A stretch of DNA of 64,000 nt from Paenibacillus wynnii (GTDB taxonomy: Bacteria; Bacillota; Bacilli; Paenibacillales; Paenibacillaceae): assembly GCF_000757885.1 (NCBI RefSeq), contig NZ_JQCR01000003.1, forward strand, positions 930,001 to 994,000, written 5' to 3'. Below the pieces are notes generated by a model. It saw only the letters and a program-made list of their open reading frames with translations. It ran no database searches and had not been told where the DNA came from. Positions within the stretch are counted from its first letter, which is position 1; each line of letters starts with the position of its first letter. Of this stretch, positions 34,139 to 44,251 are shown one piece after another. The position numbers and the translations under genes are program-made.

Positions 34139-35206
34139 ATGAGTGTCAAACCTCTATCACCCGAATTGAACAGAGCTCTTCATGATGGTCTTGTCATACC
34201 GGCTCACCCGCTGGCATTGAACGAACAGCGCAAGTTGGATGAACGTCATCAACGGGCCTTGACGCGCTATTATGTCGCCTCCGGTGCGGGAGGTATCGCT
34301 ATTGGAGTACACTCCACCCAGTTTGAAATTCGAGACAAACAGATAAATCTGTATGAGCGGGTATTGCGGTTGGCGGCAGAAGAAGTCAATCGAGCACAAT
34401 TGGATCGTCCCTTCCTCAAGGTGGCGGGATTGTGCGGACCAACCGAGCAGGTGCTGGATGAAGCAGAGACTGCTGCATCGATCGGCTATGATGCTGGACT
34501 CTTGAGTATGGCTGGACTAGTCCATTGGAGTGAATCAGACCTGCTAAAGCGAGCGGAACAAGTGGCAGCGGTTGTTCCGGTAATCGGTTTTTATATGCAG
34601 CCATCTGTAGGTGGAAGGATTTTCTCTTACGATTTCTGGAAAACGTTTGCAGAAATCCCGAATGTGGTCGCCATCAAGATAGCTCCGTTCAACCGTTACC
34701 AGACCCTAGACGTGGTTAGGGCAGTATGCAGTTCCAGGCGTCGGGATGAAATCGCTCTATATACGGGCAATGACGATAATATTGTGGCGGATTTGCTGAC
34801 AAAGTATCGTTTTATGATAGATGGTTCTCCTGTAGAAAAAAGGATTGTTGGCGGATTACTCGGCCACTGGGCGGTATGGACAAGGAAAGCAGTAGAGCTG
34901 TTGGAGGAAATCAAGCGTCAGAGGGGGAACGAAGGCATCTCCAGCGAATGGCTGACGCGAGGTGTACAAGTGACGGATACCAATGCCGCATTCTTCGATC
35001 CCGCACATCTTTTCGCAGGCTGTATTCCCGGCATTCACGAGGTACTGCGAAGACAAGGACTCTTGCAGGGAACATGGTGCCTGAATCCACAAGAAGAGCT
35101 GTCTCCCGGGCAAGCTGAAGAAATTGAACGGGTCTATCAAGAATATCCGCATCTGAATGACGATGAGTTTGTCAGAACACACCTAGAAGAATGGCTGGAT
35201 CAATAA
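34139..35206 (+). CDS. Dihydrodipicolinate synthase family aldolase-like protein
   Basis: A 355-residue TIM-barrel protein of the DapA/NAL family, starting one base after the preceding stop codon. The N-terminus GLVIPAHPLALNEQRKLDERHQRALTRYYVASGAGGIAIGVHSTQFE is typical for the uncharacterised branch; a possible Schiff-base Lys lies in NVVAIKIAPFNR. It is longer than standard DapA (about 290), with an extra C-terminal helical part. It probably splits or forms a keto acid from the pathway intermediate; this is inference from family. Confidence 0.78.
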   Translation: MSVKPLSPELNRALHDGLVIPAHPLALNEQRKLDERHQRALTRYYVASGAGGIAIGVHSTQFEIRDKQINLYERVLRLAAEEVNRAQLDRPFLKVAGLCGPTEQVLDEAETAASIGYDAGLLSMAGLVHWSESDLLKRAEQVAAVVPVIGFYMQPSVGGRIFSYDFWKTFAEIPNVVAIKIAPFNRYQTLDVVRAVCSSRRRDEIALYTGNDDNIVADLLTKYRFMIDGSPVEKRIVGGLLGHWAVWTRKAVELLEEIKRQRGNEGISSEWLTRGVQVTDTNAAFFDPAHLFAGCIPGIHEVLRRQGLLQGTWCLNPQEELSPGQAEEIERVYQEYPHLNDDEFVRTHLEEWLDQ

Positions 35207-35246
35207 AGGGTAGCCTAGCAGCTTAAGTGAAATGAGGGACCTTGGA

Positions 35247-35939
35247 ATGCGCTTCAAAGATGTGTTTTCCATCATCGGGCCGAGCATGATCGGGCCCTCC
35301 AGCTCGCATACCGCCGGCGCTGTAAGGCTGGGGCTGACCGCACGAAGCATATTCGGGTGTTTGCCTGAGTCTGCCGAGATTATGCTCTATGGCTCTTTCG
35401 CAGATACCTATCGCGGACATGGAACGGATATGGCTATAGTGGGCGGTATTCTTGATTATAGCCCGGATGATCCACGGATTCGTGATTCACTGAATTCGGC
35501 TCAAAGGGCTGGTATCCGAATTGACTTCAGAACGGCGGTTAAACCGACTGCACATCCGAATACCGTAACGATCATCCTACAGGGATCCTGCCGAGAGGAT
35601 CGGATAACAGGCTCGTCCATTGGCGGAGGAAATATTGAAATTACGAACGTGAATGAATTTGATGTGAGATTCACCACCATGTACCCAACCTTATTGATTT
35701 TCCATGATGATCGTACAGGCATGATTGCCGATGTAACCCGTATTCTGTGCAACTCAGGCGTCAATATCAGTCACATGGACGTAGACCGGAAATCACGAAA
35801 GGGTGATGCCTTGACGGTTATTGAAATGGATGGGGAGCTTCCGCAGCTCGTGGTTCAGTCCATATCAGCATTGCCCAACATACATCGGATTTGTACTGTA
35901 AACCAGAGGGGGGAATCGTGTGAACTTCACGTCACTTAA
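35247..35939 (+). CDS. sdaAB: L-serine dehydratase, beta subunit
   Basis: A 230-residue protein with the diagnostic N-terminus FKDVFSIIGPSMIGPSSSHTAGAVRLG and a C-terminal ACT domain (about 150-225). With the alpha subunit it forms the iron-sulphur L-serine dehydratase that makes pyruvate and ammonia. ATG 35247 follows GAGGGA by seven bases. The alpha-subunit gene starts inside its end (20-base overlap). In this operon the substrate could be serine or a related hydroxy amino acid. Confidence 0.92.
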   Translation: MRFKDVFSIIGPSMIGPSSSHTAGAVRLGLTARSIFGCLPESAEIMLYGSFADTYRGHGTDMAIVGGILDYSPDDPRIRDSLNSAQRAGIRIDFRTAVKPTAHPNTVTIILQGSCREDRITGSSIGGGNIEITNVNEFDVRFTTMYPTLLIFHDDRTGMIADVTRILCNSGVNISHMDVDRKSRKGDALTVIEMDGELPQLVVQSISALPNIHRICTVNQRGESCELHVT

Positions 35940-36837
35940 GCAATTGGTTGATATATGCACCGTTGATAAGTTATCCATAGGCCAGTATATGTTGCAGGAG
36001 CAGGCGTTGGAATCCGGGCAAAGTGAACAGCAGACATTTGACCAAATGGCTGGATATTATCGAATTATGAAGGAAGCCGTGAACAAAGGACTGACGGAGA
36101 ATACCGTTTCAAGAAGCGGCTTAACAGGCGGAGATGCAAAGAGGGTATGGGAGAATAAGCAATCCGGCCAGCCGTCTTTGGGCTTGGAAGCTTCTACTGC
36201 TATGGCCTATGCGTTGTCCGTTTCCGAGGTGAATGCTTCCATGGGACGTATCATTGCAACGCCCACTGCAGGATCATGCGGAATCATTCCCGGTGTGTTC
36301 GTTAGTTCGCAAGAGCGATTTGACTGGGATGATGATCGTCTTATCTTGGGATTGTTCAGCGCAGGGGCTATCGGTTACATCATTGCCAATAACTCCTTTG
36401 TTTCCGGAGCGGAAGGAGGGTGCCAGGCGGAAGTGGGCTCGGCCATCGGAATGGCAGCGGGAGCATTAACGGAGCTACGAGGCGGAACACCCGAGCAAGC
36501 GGTTCATGCCGTAGGGTTGGCTTTGAAAAATTCACTCGGTTTGATATGCGATCCGGTGGGCGGACTTGTGGAAATACCGTGCATTGTCCGCAACGGATTC
36601 GGTGCGGTAACAGCCTTAGCTGCTGCGGATATGGCCCTTTCCGGCGTCAAAAGCGTGATTCCATCGGACGAAGTTATTCAGGTTATGCTTGAAGTCGGAA
36701 GCTCTATGCCGGACGCGCATAGAGAAACGGCCAAGGGAGGGTTGGCACAGACACCAACGGGAAAACGGATCATGAAAAGCCTGTACGGGAGTGTTAGTCA
36801 GAGCGATAATTCTGATAAGGAAGGGGACCCGACTTAA
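35920..36837 (+). CDS. sdaAA: L-serine dehydratase, iron-sulphur alpha subunit
   Basis: A 305-residue subunit starting at GTG 35920 after AGGGGGG. Cysteines that bind the [4Fe-4S] cluster are in TAGSCGIIPG, EGGCQAEVG and LICDPVGGLVEIPC. It catalyses dehydration of L-serine together with SdaAB. The gene is followed, after one base, by the M20 hydrolase start, so all are one transcript. Confidence 0.92.
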   Translation: MNFTSLKQLVDICTVDKLSIGQYMLQEQALESGQSEQQTFDQMAGYYRIMKEAVNKGLTENTVSRSGLTGGDAKRVWENKQSGQPSLGLEASTAMAYALSVSEVNASMGRIIATPTAGSCGIIPGVFVSSQERFDWDDDRLILGLFSAGAIGYIIANNSFVSGAEGGCQAEVGSAIGMAAGALTELRGGTPEQAVHAVGLALKNSLGLICDPVGGLVEIPCIVRNGFGAVTALAAADMALSGVKSVIPSDEVIQVMLEVGSSMPDAHRETAKGGLAQTPTGKRIMKSLYGSVSQSDNSDKEGDPT

Positions 36838-36838
36838 G

Positions 36839-37996
36839 ATGAACTTACTGGATGCTGGCAGGCATATCGAAACGGAGTTAATTGCGTTTAGAAGGGATCT
36901 CCATCGGACTCCTGAACTCAGCTTTCAGGAGTCCGAGACGGCGGCCAAGGTGGCCAACAGCTTGAAGGCATTAGGCTTATCTTTCAGAACGGGAGTCGGG
37001 GGACATGGAATCATAGCTGATGTTTACGGCGGTATGCCGGGTCGGATTATTGCGCTCCGGGCGGATATGGATGCTCTTCCGATTCAGGAGGAAACCGGAT
37101 TGGAATATGCATCTGTTCGTCCGGGTGTAATGCATGCTTGCGGTCATGATGCACATACTGCCATCCTTATCGGAGCCGCCAGGCTGCTTACGGGCCGCAA
37201 ATTCGCCGGAACAGTCCGTCTCTTATTCCAATCGGCGGAAGAAATCAACGCAGGTGCCAAGGCAATGATCCAAGAAGGCGCCTTGGATGGGGTGGATGAA
37301 ATATACGGGCTGCATAATTTGCCTACCTTGGCCGCAGGCGAGGCAGCTACAGGTTACGGCGCGCAGATGGGTTCTGTAGACCGACTTGAGATTACACTGG
37401 TAGGCAAAGGAGGCCATGGAGCCATTCCCGATCAAAGCGTCGATCCTATCGTATGCGCTTCAGCCGTCATTATGTCTCTTCAAACAGCGGTAAGCAGAGA
37501 GATTTCCCCCTTCGATCCGGTCGTTATTACGATAGGAAGCATTCATGCGGGAGAGGCCAACAATGTCATCCCCCATAGTGCCGAATTGACGGGAACAGTC
37601 CGAACTTTTAATCCTGATGTACAGCGTTCGATCCCGGAGATTATCCACCGGATTGTGGAACGAACTGCGGAAGCTTACCGCTGTAAGGCTCTGGTTCAAT
37701 ACATTCGACAGGTTCCGGTATTAGTGAATAATGATCGTTGCGTCCGGCAAGTCGAATCCGTCATCGACAGAATGATCGGTCGGCCCCGGAGAATGACGGC
37801 GAACCCAACCCTGGCAGGTGAGGATTTCTCCTTGTATCTGGAACAGGTGCCTGGCTTCTTTTTCTGGCTGGGTTCGGGTCCTCACACCGATGCGCATCTG
37901 GCTTACGGGCTACATCATCCGAAATTTAACTTAAATGAAGATTGCATCCCTCTGGGAGCTTCATTACTGGCAGGTATTGCTCTTGATCTCCTATAA
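36839..37996 (+). CDS. M20 family metallo-amidohydrolase
   Basis: A 385-residue N-acyl-amino-acid or related amidohydrolase of peptidase family M20D. Metal and active-site stretches are ALRADMDALPIQEE, VMHACGHDAHTAI, FQSAEEI and, near the end, the His in YGLHHPKFNLNED. It removes an acyl or similar group from an amino acid derivative, fitting a pathway that releases serine-like products for the dehydratase. The start is the first ATG after the sdaAA stop. Confidence 0.88.
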   Translation: MNLLDAGRHIETELIAFRRDLHRTPELSFQESETAAKVANSLKALGLSFRTGVGGHGIIADVYGGMPGRIIALRADMDALPIQEETGLEYASVRPGVMHACGHDAHTAILIGAARLLTGRKFAGTVRLLFQSAEEINAGAKAMIQEGALDGVDEIYGLHNLPTLAAGEAATGYGAQMGSVDRLEITLVGKGGHGAIPDQSVDPIVCASAVIMSLQTAVSREISPFDPVVITIGSIHAGEANNVIPHSAELTGTVRTFNPDVQRSIPEIIHRIVERTAEAYRCKALVQYIRQVPVLVNNDRCVRQVESVIDRMIGRPRRMTANPTLAGEDFSLYLEQVPGFFFWLGSGPHTDAHLAYGLHHPKFNLNEDCIPLGASLLAGIALDLL

Positions 37997-38013
37997 CGAA
38001 AGGGGAATCGGCC

Positions 38014-39081
38014 TTGGTGTACACATTATCGCAGATTAACCAAACGGGTATTCCGCCGCTGTTAAAGAGTATTGAAAGCTATAATCAGTGGGTAGATAAA
38101 CTCGCAGGCATTCGACAGATCTGGTTGGATTACATTGGCGGAATACCTGCAAGTGTACCGTTACATTTGAAAATGATCTCCCAAAGTAAAAATCAGGGTT
38201 ATAACCGGATTCATATTCAATACGATACGGTCTTTGGAGACCGAGTTACGGCTTACTTATTAATTCCGGATAGAAAAGAAGACCACCGTCTCCCAAGACT
38301 GGGGTATCCAGCAGTTATTGCCATGCATCCCACAATTGAGTATGGTAAGGATGATATTTCCCTTTCTACAGGTAGAAAGAACCGAAAGTATGCCATCGAG
38401 CTGGTTGAAAGAGGATATGTGGTGCTTGCGCCGGATGCATTGACTGCCGGTGAACGCATTTATCCGGGGAAAGTGGCATTTAACAGTGATCCTTTTTATG
38501 AGCAGCATCCGGGATGGTCCACTGTAGCTAAGAATATTACAGATCATATACAGGGTATTGATGTGTTATGTTCACTGGAAGAAGTGAATCCAAATGCAAT
38601 TGGGGCCATTGGTCATTCATTTGGTGCTTATAATGCGTACTTTCTTGCCGGTGTAGATGAGCGCATCAAGGCTGTTGTGTCCAGCTGCGGGTTTAGTCCT
38701 TTTACAGGAGACCCAAGCCCTGATCATTGGACCTATCGGAGTTACCCCTACACCCATATCCCTAAGATTTCAGCAGATTTAAAAAAGGATCAGATTCCCT
38801 TTGAATTTCACGAAATTATCGCTTTATGCGCACCTACACCTTTTTTTAGCTATGCAGGTCAGGATGATCATATCTTTCCTCATTGGAAATCAATTGGGGA
38901 AGGCAATCTTGAACTGAAGAAGCTCTACAGTTGGTTAGGTAAGGAAGACTGCTTCCAGTCAATTATGGGAGTGGGTGGGCATGACTTTCCAGAGGAGATA
39001 CGGATGTTTGCGTATGTCTTCTTGGATCAATGGTTGGGAAATACGCGAGATCATACTACAGACGGGGAGACGCTAAAATGA
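38014..39081 (+). CDS. Alpha/beta hydrolase (dienelactone hydrolase-like)
   Basis: A 355-residue alpha/beta hydrolase with nucleophile elbow GHSFGAYN, a later acid in AGQDDHIFP and catalytic His in VGGHDFPEE. The N-terminal 90 residues are a cap-like extension. It may hydrolyse an ester or lactone on the pathway substrate. TTG 38014 sits eight bases after AAAGGGG; GTG 38017 is an alternative. The next gene overlaps by ATGA. Confidence 0.8.
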   Translation: MVYTLSQINQTGIPPLLKSIESYNQWVDKLAGIRQIWLDYIGGIPASVPLHLKMISQSKNQGYNRIHIQYDTVFGDRVTAYLLIPDRKEDHRLPRLGYPAVIAMHPTIEYGKDDISLSTGRKNRKYAIELVERGYVVLAPDALTAGERIYPGKVAFNSDPFYEQHPGWSTVAKNITDHIQGIDVLCSLEEVNPNAIGAIGHSFGAYNAYFLAGVDERIKAVVSSCGFSPFTGDPSPDHWTYRSYPYTHIPKISADLKKDQIPFEFHEIIALCAPTPFFSYAGQDDHIFPHWKSIGEGNLELKKLYSWLGKEDCFQSIMGVGGHDFPEEIRMFAYVFLDQWLGNTRDHTTDGETLK

Positions 39082-40076
39082 AGATGCTGGATATAGTTAT
39101 GGTTCAAGGTCTAGATTATACGGAGCGGGTTTTTAATAAAAAACAATTGGAACAACTGCGACAACTCGGCAACTTGCGTATGAATCCTAAAGAGGGCGTT
39201 CCAACTAAAGAAGAGTCGGCTGAGTTACTTGCAGGTGCAGATATCGCCATTACTTCTTGGGGATGTCCCTCGTTAGATGCAGATATACTGAGTCGATGTC
39301 CTGATTTGAAATTGATTGCTCATGCGGCGGGATCCGTCAAACCTATTCTAAGTCCAGAAGTAATCACTTTGGGAATCCGGGTCTGTAGTGCGAATGATGC
39401 ATTAGCACAAGGAGTAGCTGAAACGACGTTGGGTTTGACCATCGTATCCCTTAAAAATATTTGGCAGCTTGCCCGTAATACTAGGGAGGGTGAATGGGAA
39501 AAACAGCGCGAACATGTACGTGAGCTCTATGAGGTGACTGTTGGGGTCATTGGCTCAGGAATGTCGGGAGCTCATTTCATCCGTTTGCTGAAATCGTTCG
39601 ATGTCACCGTTTTAGTCTACGATCCATTTGTTTCCGAAGAGAAAATTATTAGTATGGGAGCTGTGAAGGTCGGACTTGATCAGCTTCTTATGCAATCAGA
39701 TGTCGTTTCGATCCACGCGCCCTCCATACCAGAGACCAACCACATGTTGAATGAACGAACTTTAAAGCTGATGAAGGATCATGCCATTTTAATAAATACG
39801 GCCAGGGGATCTTTGATTGATGAGGAAGCTCTTGTAACGGAATTACAGAAAGGCAGACTGTGGGCTTGCTTAGATGTGACTCAGCCCGAGCCGCCGGATA
39901 TAAATCATCCTTTCCGTTCACTTCCAAACGTTACATTAATCCCCCACATTGCTGGGGCAACAAACAACGGGTTGTTCAGAGTTGGCCATTATGTTGTACG
40001 TGACTTAGAACGGTTTATACAAGGAAAACAACTGCACGGAGAAGTTGATTTAACCAGACTCCATGTAATGTCATAA
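39078..40076 (+). CDS. D-isomer-specific 2-hydroxyacid dehydrogenase
   Basis: A 332-residue NAD-dependent dehydrogenase. The cofactor loop is VGVIGSGMSGAHF; the catalytic Arg (NTARGSLIDE), Glu (VTQPEPPD region) and His (IPHIAGAT) are all present. It oxidises or reduces a 2-hydroxy/2-keto acid pair. Coupling by ATGA overlap to the hydrolase gene suggests that lactone or ester opening gives its substrate. It is the last gene before the membrane AraC regulator. Confidence 0.87.
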   Translation: MKMLDIVMVQGLDYTERVFNKKQLEQLRQLGNLRMNPKEGVPTKEESAELLAGADIAITSWGCPSLDADILSRCPDLKLIAHAAGSVKPILSPEVITLGIRVCSANDALAQGVAETTLGLTIVSLKNIWQLARNTREGEWEKQREHVRELYEVTVGVIGSGMSGAHFIRLLKSFDVTVLVYDPFVSEEKIISMGAVKVGLDQLLMQSDVVSIHAPSIPETNHMLNERTLKLMKDHAILINTARGSLIDEEALVTELQKGRLWACLDVTQPEPPDINHPFRSLPNVTLIPHIAGATNNGLFRVGHYVVRDLERFIQGKQLHGEVDLTRLHVMS

Positions 40077-40085
40077 GCTTCAAAT

Positions 40086-40114
40086 TTGACATGTTGTATG
40101 ACACTACTTAGTAT
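40086..40114 (+). promoter_or_regulatory. Sigma-A type promoter of the membrane AraC regulator
   Basis: TTGACA (40086) and TAGTAT (40109) are separated by 17 bases, about 60 bases upstream of the AraC-type gene. Confidence 0.6.
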
Positions 40115-40173
40115 GATAAGAGATCCTATTAAAGCGTTTTCCTATATTCAAATGCAGGAAGGGTGGGGGTATA

Positions 40174-42399
40174 ATGATGAAGCTTGAGCCACTGCGCTAC
40201 CTCCGATTGAAATTAAACTCATTATTTCTGCAGCTAGTAACAGGATTTCTATGTATTATTGTACTTCTTGGTTCTTTAACCTACTATGCCGTTTCAGCGT
40301 CTATAAATAATATCAGGGAAGAAATCGTCAAGTACAACACTCTCATGCTGCGCAATACCATGGAAAACTATGAGAACCATTTGGAAATGATCAAAAAGCA
40401 AATGGTTCTGTTCTATTTTAATGACTCTGTCCAACGTTTACAGCGTGAACCTCATTATTCCAACTACTCCGAAGTCATCAATGATATTCAAACCTGGGTA
40501 ACGAATCCTTATTTATTCATCGATAACATCGTTTTTTATTCCAAAAAACATAACTTTGTTCTGGAGAAAGGCACAAGTACAACGCCCGATACCATGTTCA
40601 ATGTATTTATGAAAAGCAAGAAATATCCATTCGAATTTTGGAACCAACAATTTGACGACCCTTATACAAACCGGATGTTTCCAGCTGAATCTTTTTTCAC
40701 GAACTCTTTTCGTGATCGAGAACGTGATCTCGGTGAGTATATGCCAATCATTTTTAAGATAAATAATAATCAGGATTTTTATATGGCCGTGTTTCTTGAT
40801 GCCGATAAAATGTATAAAGCGTTCAACCAGACCATGGAAGATGATTTTATCATCTACAATACAATGGGAGAAACGATGTTTAAGCGTTCTGCATCCGAGA
40901 CGTTTACTCCTTTGAACAATCTGAAGGAGAATGGAGAAAATGAATTCATCTTGGATCATAAATATCATTTCTACTCAACGGGATCAGGCAGTGGAATGAC
41001 TTATATTCACCGACTTCCTGTGGAACAGTTGAGCTCTCAGACACGACTTAACTTCACGATGATCGCGGTCATTGTGGTCGTGATTTTGGTTAGTATCCTA
41101 ATCTCCTTTTTCTTAGCAGCTCGTATCAACAATCCGTTAAAAAAGCTGATTCATTCCATGCGCGGTACCCACGGTGATAAGCCTTACCGTTCAAAAATTC
41201 ATGAGTTCGAAATGATCAGCGGCCAGTTTAACGATAAGGATAAGATTCTAAAGCAATGGGCCTTTTTCAATTATTTGAAAGATATTAGGAATCATGAAAG
41301 TGATATTGCCAAACTCAAATTTTCTGATCAACCCTTCGTGTTTATACTCTTTCATGTCGCAGAAAAGAAACATGCAACTTGGGTGCAGGGTTCTTTCCAA
41401 AGCTGGCTATATTATATTAAAGTGTTCATTGAAGTGAAATTGAACCGGACCTTTCAGGAAGCATTGACGATTCAGATTGAACATAATCAAATTCTGAGTA
41501 TGGTATTTATCGATGAGTTGGAGGATTTACATGATTTACTTTCCAATATGAAGTCAGTGTTCGATCATGATCTCGACAGCGGCATTATTACTATCGCAAT
41601 GACCTCGAAATTTAATCATTTCGATCAGGTTCCTGAAGCGTACAAAGAAGTACATGAACGCATTGCGAACCGCAGGCTGATTGACGAAACAGAGATTCTT
41701 GATTCAAATTCTGTTAGTACGGTTGTCTGCAGTTTTACGAAGGAACAGGAGAAAGCATTTCGAGCTAATATGAAAGAGGGGAACCTCGAAGACTTAATGA
41801 TTTTGATGAAACGTTTTTTTGAAAAATGGAGCAGTCAAACAGTTTCGGCAACGGCCTGGGTGCGTTTTGCTGATTCGGTAGTGGATCGAATCCGTCAAGC
41901 TGCACCAACTGACGTCATTAGTCTAATCAAGTTGAACGAGATCCTGGAAAACTCAGAAGAACAGATACGTGACTGTGTAACAACACGGGAACTGGAGATC
42001 TTGATTCTACAATGGTTGAAGATGATCTCCGAAGTAGTCCAGGATAAGAAAGAACGGAAGGATAGTATAACTTCCTTCGTGATGGATTATATAAATAACA
42101 ACTTAGCTGATGAAATTTATTTGGACACATTGGCCGAAAAACTGAATATTAGCAGCGGTTATTTATCAACGTATTTCAAAGAAAAAACGGGAATCAATAT
42201 GGTTGAGTACATTAATGAGGTGCGGATCCGTGAAGCGACAGTTCTTCTGTTGGGAAGCCAAATGAAAATCCAAGAAGTGGCGGAGGCTGTGGGATACCGG
42301 AATATCACTTCATTCAATCGAATGTTTAAGAAATATACAGGTCTCACACCAAATGATTACCGGAAAAGTCGGGATTCACACACAGGGAATACCGGTTGA
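40174..42399 (+). CDS. Membrane-anchored AraC family regulator (YesN-like)
   Basis: A 741-residue protein: an N-terminal span (about 18-38), an extracytoplasmic sensor region to about 285, a second span (TMIAVIVVVILVSILISFFLAARI), a cytosolic linker, and a C-terminal AraC double helix-turn-helix (about 635-735: LADEIYLDTLAEKLNISSGYLS and IQEVAEAVGYRNITSFNRMFKKYTG). Such proteins sense a sugar outside and activate neighbouring polysaccharide uptake and degradation genes, here the solute-binding protein and permeases downstream. ATG 40177 is an alternative start. Confidence 0.9.
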   Translation: MMKLEPLRYLRLKLNSLFLQLVTGFLCIIVLLGSLTYYAVSASINNIREEIVKYNTLMLRNTMENYENHLEMIKKQMVLFYFNDSVQRLQREPHYSNYSEVINDIQTWVTNPYLFIDNIVFYSKKHNFVLEKGTSTTPDTMFNVFMKSKKYPFEFWNQQFDDPYTNRMFPAESFFTNSFRDRERDLGEYMPIIFKINNNQDFYMAVFLDADKMYKAFNQTMEDDFIIYNTMGETMFKRSASETFTPLNNLKENGENEFILDHKYHFYSTGSGSGMTYIHRLPVEQLSSQTRLNFTMIAVIVVVILVSILISFFLAARINNPLKKLIHSMRGTHGDKPYRSKIHEFEMISGQFNDKDKILKQWAFFNYLKDIRNHESDIAKLKFSDQPFVFILFHVAEKKHATWVQGSFQSWLYYIKVFIEVKLNRTFQEALTIQIEHNQILSMVFIDELEDLHDLLSNMKSVFDHDLDSGIITIAMTSKFNHFDQVPEAYKEVHERIANRRLIDETEILDSNSVSTVVCSFTKEQEKAFRANMKEGNLEDLMILMKRFFEKWSSQTVSATAWVRFADSVVDRIRQAAPTDVISLIKLNEILENSEEQIRDCVTTRELEILILQWLKMISEVVQDKKERKDSITSFVMDYINNNLADEIYLDTLAEKLNISSGYLSTYFKEKTGINMVEYINEVRIREATVLLLGSQMKIQEVAEAVGYRNITSFNRMFKKYTGLTPNDYRKSRDSHTGNTG

Positions 42400-42402
42400 A
42401 CT

Positions 42403-42453
42403 AAAGATGGCAGGATTTAGGGGTTCACCCTCCATCCTTCCATCTTTTTTTAA
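42403..42453 (+). terminator. Terminator after the AraC regulator gene
   Basis: AAAGATGG/CCATCTTT plus inner AGGAT/ATCCT and GGG/CCC pairs, followed by a long T-run. Confidence 0.9.
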
Positions 42454-42614
42454 TTTAAAACTTATCTTTTTTTCGGATACATGGTATTTATTAAAGATTT
42501 CGAAGAAAGTATAGGTTTTGCTGATAACAGCTTATGTACTGGCAACAGCCCATTACGTATGATATGGCTATCAAAACTTGAATGACTATAATGATGAGAA
42601 AAGGGTGGATGTGT

Positions 42615-44144
42615 GTGAAAAAGACTAAATCTTCAATGATTGCATTTGCGTTATTGGCTCTAATGGCTACTGCTTGTTCAAAAGACACCGTCGAAACATC
42701 TCCAAGTCCTTCTAATTCAATTGAACCAACCACGTCTGCAAGTGCTGCTCCAACTCTTCCTGAAGAGGCAACGATTAAGATATATACAGAAAATAATACG
42801 GGGTGGCCTGCTAAGAAAGATTGGGGCGTATGGAAATGGGTCAAGGAAGAGACGAACATTACAGTTGATCAAGTACTGGCTACTGGACCTGAGTCACTGG
42901 CACTTGCGATATCTTCAGGAAGTATGCCTGATATTCTATCTGTCTTCCCCGCAGAAGTACAGAAGTTCGGTCCTCAAGGTGCTTTCCTGGATCTGTCCCA
43001 ACACATGGATAAAATGCCGAATGTCAAAGCCTACTTGGATAGTAAGCCGGATGTGAAGGAAAGAGTGACTACCCCTACGGGCCAAATTCTGAGCATCATT
43101 AATGATGGTGCGGGTGAAGGTAATCAAGCGGTATGGTTCTATAGAGAAGATATATTCAAGAAAAATAATCTCGAGGAACCAAAAACGTGGGATGAGTTAT
43201 ATACAACAGCAAAAAAACTTAAGGAGCTTTATCCGGATAGTTATCCCTTCGTTGTTCGTCATGGATTAAACACATTAAACTATATTGGACCTTCTTTCGG
43301 TCTATATCCGGAACTTCACCGCGATCCTAAAGATCCGACCAAAGTGAAATTCGGATTGCAAGACCCGGCTGCTAAAACGATGGTCGAAATGCTGAACAAA
43401 TTCGTCAAAGAAGGCTTAATGCCACCAGATTGGTTGACGATGGACTACAAGGCTTGGACACAGTTCATGACAACGAACAAATCTTTTATTACGGTTCAAT
43501 TTATCGGTCAGATCGAAATTATGAATAATCAACTAACAGAAGGAAACGTAAAATTTATGGCACCACCTACTGGAGACGGAACTCAAGGCTATTTGCCTAA
43601 AGGCGGATCAGAGGTTTACGGATTAGCTGTAGCTTCCACGACGAAAAACTTGGACGCATCATTACGTTACCTGGATTATATCTTTTCTGAAAAAGGAAAA
43701 GACATTCAAAGCTGGGGTAAAGAAGGTGAGACCTATACCGTTGAAGGTGGTAAGCGAAAGTTTAATGACAATTACAAAGAAGCAGTGGATTTACGGGTAA
43801 TCTCCGGGATTCAAACAGCAGCTACCTATGGATGGTTTGACTTTGACGCATGGATGGCACTGGTGAAAGAAGAGGAACAACTCGCTTACCTGGAATCTCC
43901 TAAATACCGGATGCCGGTTTCCAGCGATCTTCCCATGCTGACAGAGGAAGAGGGAATTTCCATCGGTCCTGCTAATGATCAGATCTGGAAATACTGGACC
44001 ACTGAAACCACTAAATTTATATTTGGTGATAGACCCATGACAGAATGGGATTCCTTCGTAAAGGGACTAGACAAATACGAAGTGGAAAAAATCAAATCTA
44101 CGTATCAAACGGCTTTAGATCGGCAAATAACTAACGCGAAATAA
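42615..44144 (+). CDS. Extracellular solute-binding lipoprotein, CUT1 sugar importer
   Basis: A 509-residue lipoprotein starting at GTG 42615, eight bases after AAAAGGGTGG; the lipobox is MATAC. The mature protein resembles LplA/YtcQ-type oligosaccharide binders of Paenibacillus. It delivers oligosaccharides, probably uronate-containing products of the lyase below, to the permease pair. No ATPase gene is present; such importers usually share the MsmX-type ATPase encoded elsewhere. Confidence 0.88.
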   Translation: MKKTKSSMIAFALLALMATACSKDTVETSPSPSNSIEPTTSASAAPTLPEEATIKIYTENNTGWPAKKDWGVWKWVKEETNITVDQVLATGPESLALAISSGSMPDILSVFPAEVQKFGPQGAFLDLSQHMDKMPNVKAYLDSKPDVKERVTTPTGQILSIINDGAGEGNQAVWFYREDIFKKNNLEEPKTWDELYTTAKKLKELYPDSYPFVVRHGLNTLNYIGPSFGLYPELHRDPKDPTKVKFGLQDPAAKTMVEMLNKFVKEGLMPPDWLTMDYKAWTQFMTTNKSFITVQFIGQIEIMNNQLTEGNVKFMAPPTGDGTQGYLPKGGSEVYGLAVASTTKNLDASLRYLDYIFSEKGKDIQSWGKEGETYTVEGGKRKFNDNYKEAVDLRVISGIQTAATYGWFDFDAWMALVKEEEQLAYLESPKYRMPVSSDLPMLTEEEGISIGPANDQIWKYWTTETTKFIFGDRPMTEWDSFVKGLDKYEVEKIKSTYQTALDRQITNAK

Positions 44145-44161
44145 CAAGAAGAAACGGCTGC

Positions 44162-44181
44162 GCCGTCCTTTTATGGACGGC
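44162..44181 (+). other. mRNA hairpin after the solute-binding protein gene
   Basis: GCCGTCC and GGACGGC with a six-base loop and no T-run; likely protects the upstream message and keeps binding protein more abundant than permeases. Confidence 0.55.
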
Positions 44182-44251
44182 ACCCGGTTCTCGGAGAAAT
44201 AGAAGGATAAATTATATTGTGAAACATATAAATTCTTATATTTTAAACAAG

